A stretch of 64,000 bases of DNA from Saccharopolyspora hordei. GTDB lineage: Bacteria; Actinomycetota; Actinomycetes; Mycobacteriales; Pseudonocardiaceae. Positions 7,929-14,887 of this stretch are shown here, piece after piece. Both the position numbers and the translations under genes were made by a program. Location: assembly GCF_013410345.1 (NCBI RefSeq), contig NZ_JACCFJ010000001.1, forward strand, positions 3,323,001-3,387,000, written 5' to 3'. The notes beneath the pieces were generated by a model. That model searched no databases and was not told the DNA's origin. It saw only the letters and a list, made by a program, of their open reading frames with translations. Every line of letters begins with the position of its first letter. The first letter of the stretch is position 1.

Positions 7929-9077
7929 GTGGGGTTGGAAGCACCGCAGATCACGATCGGTGAGCCCGGTTCGTTCGCGTGGAAGGTGTTCCACGAGCGC
8001 CACCCCGCGATGGTCGACCAGGTCTGCGCCGCGACGCCCTACGGGCCCGAGGTGCGCAGCCGGTTGGCGGGGCTGCTGCGCGAGTCGACGGCCGGGGTCG
8101 TCGCACCGCTCGACGACGAGGCGCCCGACCGGGAGCGCTGGGCGGCCTGGGCCGACGGCCAGGTCGGCAGGCCGTGGCGGGAGTGCGCGTTCCTGTGGGC
8201 GGAGAGCTACTTCTTCCGCAGGCTGCTGGCCGCCGTCGGCTACTTCACGCCCGGGGCGTGGTGGGGCGTCGACCCCTTCGCGCCGATGAAGACCGCGGAG
8301 CTGCACAGCGCCGCGACCACCGCGACGCTCCAGGCGTTCGACGCCCTGCCCGAGCTCTCGGCGGACGAGCGCGACGCCGCGGTGGTGCGGGCCGCGGTGT
8401 GGGGCAACCAGGCCGACCTCGCCTTCCAGCTGTCCACCGGGGTCTCCGGGACGGCGGGGCTGGTCGCCGGCAGCAGCCGGGAGTTCTGGTCGCTGTTCAC
8501 CGGCGGCGGCCCGGTCCACCTGGTCGCCGACAACGCCGCGGGTGAGCTCGCCGCCGACCTGGCGCTGGTCGACCACCTGCTGACGACCCGCCGCGCGGAC
8601 CGCGTCGTCCTGCACGTCAAGCCGACCCCGTACTACGTCTCCGACGCCACGCCCGCCGACGTGCTCGCCGTGCTGCGCCACCTGCTCGACCTGCCCGGCG
8701 AGGCGGGCGCGATCGGGCAGCGGATCTGGGCCGGTCTGCGCGACGGGCGCGTCGAGGTGCGCGCGCACCCGTTCTTCTGCGCGCCGCTGGACTACCGGGC
8801 CATGCCGGACGACCTGCGCCAGGAGTTCGCCTCCGCGGCGGTCACCGTGCTGAAGGGCGACCTGAACTACCGGCGCCTGGTCGGTGACCGGTACTGGCCG
8901 GCCACCACGCCGTTCGGGGGCGCGGTGTCGCACTTCCCGGGGCCGGTGGCCGCGCTGCGGGTGCTCAAGTCCGAGGTCGTGGTGGGCCTCGACGAGGAGA
9001 CGGTGGCCGGGCTGGGCGACGGGGCGTGGCGGACCAGCGGGTCCCACGCGCTCATCCAGACCAACCCGCCCGCCTGA
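7929..9077 (+). CDS. DUF89 / ARMT1-like damage-control phosphatase
   Basis: The 382-residue protein starts at GTG 7929. It carries the DUF89 signature near the C-terminus (KGDLNYRRLVGD) and the metal-site segment VADNAAGELAADLALVDHLL around 205-224. DUF89 proteins are metal-dependent phosphatases that remove damaged or surplus sugar phosphates; human ARMT1 is a relative. The N-terminal 180 residues are the helical cap seen in the longer subgroup. It is divergent from the small gene at 7719, with a 209-base gap that must hold both promoters, and convergent with the S4-domain gene, with a 3-base gap. The substrate is unknown. Confidence 0.82.
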   Translation: MGLEAPQITIGEPGSFAWKVFHERHPAMVDQVCAATPYGPEVRSRLAGLLRESTAGVVAPLDDEAPDRERWAAWADGQVGRPWRECAFLWAESYFFRRLLAAVGYFTPGAWWGVDPFAPMKTAELHSAATTATLQAFDALPELSADERDAAVVRAAVWGNQADLAFQLSTGVSGTAGLVAGSSREFWSLFTGGGPVHLVADNAAGELAADLALVDHLLTTRRADRVVLHVKPTPYYVSDATPADVLAVLRHLLDLPGEAGAIGQRIWAGLRDGRVEVRAHPFFCAPLDYRAMPDDLRQEFASAAVTVLKGDLNYRRLVGDRYWPATTPFGGAVSHFPGPVAALRVLKSEVVVGLDEETVAGLGDGAWRTSGSHALIQTNPPA

Positions 9078-9080
9078 GCG

Positions 9081-9443
9081 TCAGCGGGCCCCGCGGAGCT
9101 TGTCGAGCATCCGGCGGTCCTTCTTCGTCGGGCGCCCGGCGCCGCGCTCGCGACGCGCCACCGGTGCCGCGGCCTTCGGCGGCGGGGTGGGCGTCCGGTC
9201 GAGGTAGCAGGTGACGGCCTCGGGGGCGCCGACGCGCCGCTGGATCACCTTGACCACCTCGACCGTGCGCGTCCGGCCACCGACACGCGCCCGCACCTCG
9301 TCGCCGGGGGACACGGTGGTCGCGGGCTTCGCGGGCCTGCCGTTGACGCGCACGTGCCCGCCGCGGCAGGCGGCGGCAGCGTCGGGCCGGGTCTTGGTCA
9401 GTCGCACGGCCCACAACCAGCGGTCGACACGCGTGGATTCCAC
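9081..9443 (-). CDS. S4 RNA-binding domain protein (Hsp15 family)
   Basis: The 120-residue protein opens with an S4 domain (residues 3-65: VDRWLWAVRLTKTRPDAAAAC, then GGHVRVNGRPAKPA). A basic tail follows, with RRERGAGRPTKKDRRMLDKLR. This matches the Hsp15/RluA-like S4 proteins that bind stalled 50S-nascent chain complexes or structured RNA. GTG 9443 was chosen because homology begins at residue 2 (ESTRVDRW). The frame extends upstream without coding character. Transcription converges on the DUF89 gene. Confidence 0.88.
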   Translation of the reverse strand: MESTRVDRWLWAVRLTKTRPDAAAACRGGHVRVNGRPAKPATTVSPGDEVRARVGGRTRTVEVVKVIQRRVGAPEAVTCYLDRTPTPPPKAAAPVARRERGAGRPTKKDRRMLDKLRGAR

Positions 9444-9489
9444 AGCACCCCATGATGGCACGCCGCCCCGGGCCGGTCGGCCGACCGGC

Positions 9490-10047
9490 TCACGACCCGA
9501 GCCGCTGCCGTCGCCGGTAGACCTCCCGCATGCGCCTGCTGGACATGACGTACCAGGTCGCCAGGGTGGAGACCACGAAGTGGGCCGTGGCCACCCACAC
9601 CGCGACCGTCTCGGCCACCCCGCCCTGCAGGTACGCGAAGACGCACCCGGCCAGCACCGCGGAGTGCCAGGACCACACCTCCCACTGGACGTAGCGGCCG
9701 GTGGCGCCCACCGCGAGCTGGTGGACGGCCAGGAACACCGTCCCCAGCAGCCACCGCGGGTCCTCGGTGACGGCCAGCCGCACGGACAGCACGAACGAGC
9801 CGAGGAACATGGCGACGAAGCAGAACACGCGCACGGCGAGGTCGAGGCGCACCCGCCCCGCGACGAACGCCGCCGACCTCGGCCGCTCGCCCCACATCCA
9901 GAAGACCAGGCCCGGGCCCTCCCGGTCGGGCCAGATGCCCGACGCCACCTCCGTGTCCTCGTCGGTCTCCTCGTCGTAGCGGAGGGCCTGCAGCCCCACA
10001 CCGGGGCGCCAGCGGAAGGTGGTCGTCGGCGGGACCGAGACCAGCAC
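9490..10047 (-). CDS. Membrane protein of unknown function, possibly the 3' half of an interrupted gene
   Basis: From the first usable start (GTG 10047) the protein has 185 residues. A soluble stretch of about 60 residues with an acidic patch (DEETDEDTE) is followed by hydrophobic segments near 72-92, 100-115 and 130-165 and a basic C-terminus. The family is not recognised. The same reading frame continues upstream to 10188 with G/C at every third position and encodes another hydrophobic segment (LALLLVSAAAGPLLVALG), but contains no ATG, GTG or TTG. It begins immediately after the TGA that ends the preceding gene. The true N-terminus is therefore uncertain: CTG start, stop-codon readthrough or gene interruption. 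Confidence 0.6.
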   Translation of the reverse strand: MLVSVPPTTTFRWRPGVGLQALRYDEETDEDTEVASGIWPDREGPGLVFWMWGERPRSAAFVAGRVRLDLAVRVFCFVAMFLGSFVLSVRLAVTEDPRWLLGTVFLAVHQLAVGATGRYVQWEVWSWHSAVLAGCVFAYLQGGVAETVAVWVATAHFVVSTLATWYVMSSRRMREVYRRRQRLGS

Positions 10048-10185
10048 GCGCAGGACCCGGAGGAGGTCGACCAGGGCGCGGGGGTTGCCCCACGTGATGG
10101 AGCGGAGCAGGAGGTTGCCGAGCGCGACGAGCAGCGGGCCGGCCGCGGCGGAGACGAGGAGCAGCGCGAGCCACGGGAAGGCGGG

Positions 10186-11022
10186 TCAGTCGAACAACCC
10201 GTCCAGGAAGTCGGACAGCACCTCGGTCGCGTCGATCGCGGACGAGCCGTCCGGCAGGTCGGTCACCGCCTCCTCGAACATCTGCTGGACGTGCGACTCC
10301 CGGTCCAGCACCGCGGCGAGCGCGGCGGCACCGCCCGCGACGCCGACGACCCACGAGAGCACCGTCCGGGCGTGTCCGGTCGAGGGCTTCGGCAGGCCGC
10401 CCACCAGTGCCATCGAGGTCAGCAGCGCACCACCGCGGCGGGGGTCGGCCAGGTCGTCGAACAGCGCGGACATCGCCGGGTACAGCGACCGGCGGGCCAC
10501 CGCGCGGGCGAACTCCTCAGCCGCCCCGCCGGAGCGCCGGGTGCGCTCCACCAGCGCGGCGAGCCGCGGGGAGGTGATCTCGGCGAGCTGTCCCTGCCAG
10601 TCGCGGGGCAGCTTCCGCGCGGTGACCACCGGCCACAGCGCGAAGACGACGACGTCGAGCAGGACCTGCTCCGGCAACCTCGGTGGGGGTTCGTCCCCGG
10701 CGTGCGCGAGGTACCCGCAGACACCGGCCACGAGCAGGCGCCGGACGACGTCGCGCTGCTCCTCCGCGGCCTCGTCGTCGAGGGCGGCGCGCACGGAGCT
10801 CACCCGTTCGGCGTGGCCACGGTCCGCCTCGGCCCGCTCCCGGTGGTCCGCGGCGATCCGGTCGATCCACCGGCGCAGGGTCAGCAGGTCCAGCGGCGCG
10901 GTGCGCCCCCGGTAGTGGAAGTGGACCTGCCCGGTGAACGTCCCCGCCTGCACCACGCCGCCCGACACCACCGCACCCTCGGCGATCCGGTTGTGCGTCG
11001 TCCGCTCGGCGGGACCGTCCAT
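10186..11022 (-). CDS. Unknown protein with N-terminal VVQAG-type motif, possible conflict-system component
   Basis: The 278-residue protein starts at ATG 11022 after GAGGGGG. Residues 10-37 read NRIAEG-VVSGGVVQAGTFTG-VHFH, a glycine-rich motif often found at the start of actinomycete proteins in presumed signalling or biological-conflict loci. A largely helical region follows, with a hydrophobic stretch near 225-245. No catalytic motif is evident. It lies on the minus strand directly before the membrane-protein frame, which is in the same phase and separated by one TGA followed by C, a context known to favour readthrough. Function is unknown. Confidence 0.65.
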   Translation of the reverse strand: MDGPAERTTHNRIAEGAVVSGGVVQAGTFTGQVHFHYRGRTAPLDLLTLRRWIDRIAADHRERAEADRGHAERVSSVRAALDDEAAEEQRDVVRRLLVAGVCGYLAHAGDEPPPRLPEQVLLDVVVFALWPVVTARKLPRDWQGQLAEITSPRLAALVERTRRSGGAAEEFARAVARRSLYPAMSALFDDLADPRRGGALLTSMALVGGLPKPSTGHARTVLSWVVGVAGGAAALAAVLDRESHVQQMFEEAVTDLPDGSSAIDATEVLSDFLDGLFD

Positions 11023-11419
11023 CCGCACACCCCCTCGCTGTGGTTGCGAGCAGGCTAGCCGCCGAACGGGCGCCGCGAGCCGGGAACGACCCGATCCCCC
11101 ACGAACGGACGCAGCGGGGGCGGGCCGAACAGCTGGCCGGGAGGACAGCAGCTCGTGGTGACGGCGGTCCCGCCAACATCGATCTGGTCGATCCCCCGCG
11201 CAGACGAGCGGCCACGGCCCCCTCGGCGTGAAAGCAAGCTGTCGGGTCTCCACCGTGCCGGCTGCGGATGTGCTTACGGTTCCCAGCCGTGTGATCACGT
11301 CCGGTTCACGCCCGGGATCCCGACCACACGGCTCCGACGCGACGGGACCCCGTCGCGGGGTCCGCACCGTTCCCAGTTCCGGCGCCCCTGCCCCGGTGGC
11401 ACGTCCGACAGGAGTTCTC
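11023..11419. other. Intergenic region with competing hairpins upstream of permease
   Basis: No gene is supported in this 397-base stretch. Near the permease, GCGACGG (11339-11345) can pair with CCGTCGC (11350-11356), while GGACCCCG (11345-11352) can pair with CGGGGTCC (11356-11363). The two hairpins overlap and exclude each other, 57 bases upstream of the permease start. This could be a leader regulatory structure or chance in GC-rich DNA. Confidence 0.35.
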
Positions 11420-12859
11420 ATGGCACACGACGAAGTTCGGCGCTCCACTGGCGGTGCGCTGACCAGCGGGTTGAAGAGCCGTCAGATCACGATGATCTCG
11501 ATCGGCGGCGTGATCGGAGCGGGTCTGTTCGTCGGGTCGTCGGCGGCGATCGCCGAAGCCGGTCCCGCGGTGCTGGTGTCGTTCGTGCTCGCAGCGGCGC
11601 TCGTGGTGCTGGTGATGAAGATGCTCGGGGAGATGGCCGTTGCCAACCCCGACACCGGCTCGTTCTCCAGCTACGCCGACCGGGCGCTCGGCCGGTGGGC
11701 TGGGTTCTCGATCGGGTGGCTCTACTGGTGGTTCTACGTCTTGGTGGTTCCGATCGAGGCGATCGTCGCGGGGGAGATCATCGGTTCGGCTCTGCCGGTC
11801 CCCGCGTGGGGGCCGGCGTTCGCGGTGATCGTGCTGCTCGCCGGCTCCAACCTCATGGCCGTGCGCAACTACGGTGAGTTCGAGTACTGGTTCGCCTTGC
11901 TGAAGGTCGTCGCGATCGTCGGGTTCCTCGTGCTCGGCGTCCTCGCCATCTTCGGGTTGCTGCCCGGCTCGGGCACGAGCGGTGTGTCGCACCTGTGGGC
12001 CGAGGGTGGGTTCCTGCCCAACGGGGGGATCTCGATCCTGGCCGGACTGCTGACAGCGATGTTCGCCTTCCAGGGCAGCGAGATCGTGACCATCGCCGCC
12101 GCCGAGTCCGAGGCCCCGAAGCGCAACATCCGCAAGGCCATCAGCGCAGTGGTGTGGCGCCTGGCGCTGTTCTACATCGGCTCGGTGTTCGTCGTGGTCG
12201 CACTGGTTCCCTGGAACGCCCCGGACCTCGTCGCGCACGGCTCGTACCAGGCGGCGCTGGAGCGCATGAACGTCCCGGGCGCTGCCGTGGTCATGGACGT
12301 CGTCGTGCTCACTGCGGTGTGCAGTTGCCTCAACTCCGCGATCTACACGGCATCACGCATGGTCTTCTCGCTGGCGAAGCGGGGAGACGCTCCGCGGCTG
12401 CTGGGCACCACCGGGGGCAACGGGACCCCGCGGGCGGCCGTGCTCGCGTCGACCGTGATCGGTGCGGTCGCGGTGGTCCTGAACTACGTCGTCCCGGAAT
12501 TCTTCGGTTACCTGTTGGCCTCCAGCGGGGCGATAGCCTTGATCATGTACTTGGTCATCGCCAGCACGCAGTTGGCCACTCGCCGTGCGGTGCGTGCCCG
12601 GGGCGCCGAGTCGGCTCTCGAATCGCCCATGTGGGCCTTTCCCCACTTGACAGTGGTCACCATCGTCAGCATCACCGGCATCCTGCTCACGATGGCGATC
12701 TTGCCCGGTCATCGTCTCGAGCTCTGGCTCTCGCTCAGCCTCGCCGCCGTCCTGGTGGTGGTCGGCGTCGTCCTCCAGCGACGTGACGGCCGGGCTGTGA
12801 GCGAACCAGGTCGCCCCTTGCAGGTGCGGTCGGGGGACGAGCGCACGAACACGCCTTGA
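11420..12859 (+). CDS. Amino acid permease (APC superfamily, AAT family)
   Basis: The 479-residue protein starts at ATG 11420, preceded by AGGAG. The first helix carries ISIGGVIGAGLFVGS, the helix-breaking GxG signature of APC transporters that binds the substrate carboxyl group. About twelve hydrophobic segments follow, and FQGSEIVTIAAAESEAPKRNI is the family's conserved loop after helix 6. The closest described relatives are the GabP/ProY/AnsP type importers of GABA, proline or asparagine, but the substrate is not determinable. It stands alone, with 397 and 542 bases of non-coding DNA on either side. Its codons include more A/T third positions than its neighbours, as do the following cluster genes. 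Confidence 0.88.
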   Translation: MAHDEVRRSTGGALTSGLKSRQITMISIGGVIGAGLFVGSSAAIAEAGPAVLVSFVLAAALVVLVMKMLGEMAVANPDTGSFSSYADRALGRWAGFSIGWLYWWFYVLVVPIEAIVAGEIIGSALPVPAWGPAFAVIVLLAGSNLMAVRNYGEFEYWFALLKVVAIVGFLVLGVLAIFGLLPGSGTSGVSHLWAEGGFLPNGGISILAGLLTAMFAFQGSEIVTIAAAESEAPKRNIRKAISAVVWRLALFYIGSVFVVVALVPWNAPDLVAHGSYQAALERMNVPGAAVVMDVVVLTAVCSCLNSAIYTASRMVFSLAKRGDAPRLLGTTGGNGTPRAAVLASTVIGAVAVVLNYVVPEFFGYLLASSGAIALIMYLVIASTQLATRRAVRARGAESALESPMWAFPHLTVVTIVSITGILLTMAILPGHRLELWLSLSLAAVLVVVGVVLQRRDGRAVSEPGRPLQVRSGDERTNTP

Positions 12860-13401
12860 CCCGGCGCTCGGCCGGCCCGCTGGGCGACCAGAACGCAGCG
12901 CTGCCGGTGTCCGAGCCAGGAAGGTCCCATGGCTCTCGCCGGGTGCGTGGCCGCTCCGTCGAACGGCAGACGAGGTGTCTGCGAAGAATCCTTCCCCCTT
13001 TTCCGTTCTTCCGGTCCGCGTGTGCGAAATGCACGGGAACACGTGCAGAAAGGACGTGTCAAGACGTGGCACTCGGCTGGTAGTTTCAGGAGCGCTCCAC
13101 GGCACGGGCCCGCCTGGTCATCCGCGAATGGGAGCTGATCGCCACAGGCGTCGGACCGTGCCGGAAAGCGGTGCGGTGATCGCGGACATCGACTCCGGTC
13201 GCACTCGTCCTGTCGGGAGAAAGCTCGTGTCGCCAAGACCGTGAGTGACGTTCTTGCGTCGAGTTGCGGGGCAGGGATCGCACGGTGCGCTGCGTCCCCC
13301 GCGGTGCCGCACCTGGGAGCGCCCGGCGACCGCTGTCGCTGGGCCGCTCGCACGTCCGCCGGGTGCCGCAATCATCGGGAAAGAGAGAAGGATGGGAACC
13401 A
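12860..13401. other. Long intergenic region between permease and hydrolase
   Basis: No convincing gene is present in 542 bases; the short open frames have random-looking composition. A short pyrimidine tract (about 12993-13015) is followed by GTGCGAAATGCAC (13022-13034) and two nearby CACGTG/GACGTG elements (about 13040-13070), which could be operator sites for the downstream hydrolase-ACP cluster. GAGAGAAGGATGG just before 13402 is the hydrolase ribosome site. Confidence 0.35.
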
Positions 13402-14268
13402 ATGCCAGGTTATGACAACTTGTCCCGGCTGGATCTGTCGTACCGCGAAGACGCGCCGCGCATCCGTACCCGCGAGGGCGTGGAGCTCTACTACGAGACT
13501 CGTGGTGAGGGCATTGCGATCGTGCTGCTCAACCCGCTGTTCCTGCCTGCGCCGTCATGGCGGGTGTTCACCGAGGAGCTCGAGCAGCAGTACCGGCTCA
13601 TCGGGTTCGACCTGTGCAACCACGGGGCTTCTTCGCACCACGACGAGGAACCGACCTGGGAGGAGCACGCGGCGGACGTCGTCGGGCTGCTCGACGCGCT
13701 GGGGGTCGAGTCCGCCTACATGATCGGTGCGTCGACGTCCACCGTCTTGGCCCGGGACCTCGCTCGCTGGTACCCGGACCGCGTCCGGGGTGTGGTGCTG
13801 GCGGGTCCGGTCTTCGGTCCGCATGGCATGCGGCGCCAGCGGCAGGTCCAGAAGGCGTGGCTGCGGACGTTGGAGAACCACGGCATCACGGCCCTGTACG
13901 AGCACATGTACCCCGAGGTGTTCAGCTCGGCGATGAACGAGGCGCTCGGCGCTCCGGGCTTCCTGGGCTTCCGCGAGGCGTTCTCCGCACTGTCCACGGT
14001 CGAGGACCTCAAGAACGGCATGAAGCGCGCCATGCAAGACGACCACAGTCCCGAGCTGCTGGCCCAGGTCGCGGTGCCGGCGTTGGTCGTCATCGGCGAC
14101 GACGACTTCCTGATGGGGCCGACGGAGGCGAGGGAGCTGGCCGAGCAGTTCCCCAACGGCCGCTGCGAGGTCATGCCCAAGGCCGGCCACGTGCCCTACG
14201 TCGACGACGCCGAGACCTTCCAAGCGCTGGTCCGCAAGTTCATCGACGAAGTGGAATCGCATGCCTGA
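13402..14268 (+). CDS. Alpha/beta-fold hydrolase in small biosynthetic cluster
   Basis: The 288-residue protein is of normal length for the family. The oxyanion region reads LLNPLFLPAP, and the nucleophile elbow is GASTSTV, where Ser is flanked as in G-x-S-x-S rather than the usual G-x-S-x-G. The acid is in GDDDFLMGP and the His in KAGHVPYVDD near the C-terminus. Start ATG 13402 follows GAAGGATGG. Its stop overlaps the start of an acyl carrier protein gene by eight bases, so the two are translationally coupled. That suggests a thioesterase, cyclase or acyl-transfer role on an ACP-bound intermediate. The nucleophile-elbow deviation is visible; the role is inference. Confidence 0.82.
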   Translation: MPGYDNLSRLDLSYREDAPRIRTREGVELYYETRGEGIAIVLLNPLFLPAPSWRVFTEELEQQYRLIGFDLCNHGASSHHDEEPTWEEHAADVVGLLDALGVESAYMIGASTSTVLARDLARWYPDRVRGVVLAGPVFGPHGMRRQRQVQKAWLRTLENHGITALYEHMYPEVFSSAMNEALGAPGFLGFREAFSALSTVEDLKNGMKRAMQDDHSPELLAQVAVPALVVIGDDDFLMGPTEARELAEQFPNGRCEVMPKAGHVPYVDDAETFQALVRKFIDEVESHA

Positions 14269-14515
14269 TCAGGCGCTCGAGGTGCGGCGGCGCATCCGTG
14301 CGCTGCTGGTGGAGCTCTACGGCGGTGACGAGTTCGTCAGCACCGTGTCGGACTCCGCTTCGTTGCGGCAGTCCGGGGTCTCCTCCAACGCACTGGTCAG
14401 CCTGCTGGTGTCGATGGAGGACGCCTTCGGGTTCGAGTGGGACGACGACGTCGAGCCGGAAGCGCTGCGTTCGATCGAATCGCTGGCCGACCACGTGTTG
14501 TCGATCCGCGGTTGA
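14261..14515 (+). CDS. Discrete acyl carrier protein with atypical attachment motif
   Basis: The 84-residue protein has the four-helix carrier pattern: RRRIRALLVELYGG, the helix II region LVSLLVSMEDAFGFEWDDD, and ESLADHVLSI at the end. Aligning helix II with canonical G-x-DSL puts the sequence G-V-S-S-N-A-L at the attachment site, so Asp is replaced by Ser and the following Leu by Asn while a Ser is kept for phosphopantetheine. It overlaps the hydrolase by eight bases and is followed by two strong hairpins, so hydrolase and ACP form a two-gene transcript. It is likely the carrier for the downstream ketosynthase or reductase-like protein. Confidence 0.82.
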   Translation: MPDQALEVRRRIRALLVELYGGDEFVSTVSDSASLRQSGVSSNALVSLLVSMEDAFGFEWDDDVEPEALRSIESLADHVLSIRG

Positions 14516-14517
14516 CG

Positions 14518-14544
14518 GGCCCGGTGGTCGTCGACCACCGGGCC
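14518..14544 (+). terminator. Hairpin after ACP gene
   Basis: GGCCCGGTGGT (14518-14528) pairs perfectly with ACCACCGGGCC (14534-14544) across a five-base loop, two bases after the ACP stop codon. There is no T-run, as is usual in high-GC actinomycetes. Confidence 0.7.
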
Positions 14545-14562
14545 GGGCGTGCGCGAAAGCCT

Positions 14563-14600
14563 CGCGCCGGTGCGATCCACGATCGCACCGGCGCGTTCTT
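14563..14600 (+). terminator. Strong intrinsic terminator (second hairpin after ACP)
   Basis: CGCGCCGGTGCGATC (14563-14577) pairs with its exact complement at 14581-14595 around a three-base loop and is followed by TTCTT. With the preceding hairpin it makes a double terminator that separates the hydrolase-ACP transcript from the fusion gene at 14888. Confidence 0.8.
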
Positions 14601-14887
14601 GTCGGGAGGAGCGCACGCTTCCCCGTGCAGGGCGGTCACCGGGCAGTCGAGCAATGCTCGTCCGGCCGTGGAAATGTCCTCGGTGGAACCCGTGCGAATC
14701 ATGTAGGAGCGTGTATTCTTCACGTTTACCGAGAACGTCCTCCTTGATAGCATCGATTTCACCGACGGGAAGCGCTCGACTTCCTTTTTTCGTTCCCGAC
14801 TGGCCCTGCGCGGGAATTGCGGTGGTGCAGTTCCGCCAGTGCGTTGGAACGTTCGCGGACCGAATTCTCTGGCACGAGAGGTGTCCC
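14601..14887. other. Relatively AT-rich promoter region of the fusion gene
   Basis: The segment contains no gene. It is less GC-rich than its surroundings, with TGTATTCTTCACGTTTACC near 14711-14729 and CTTCCTTTTTTCG near 14780, and ends with GAGAGG before ATG 14888. A promoter for the fusion gene is the simplest reading; the -10/-35 boxes cannot be fixed by eye. Confidence 0.4.
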
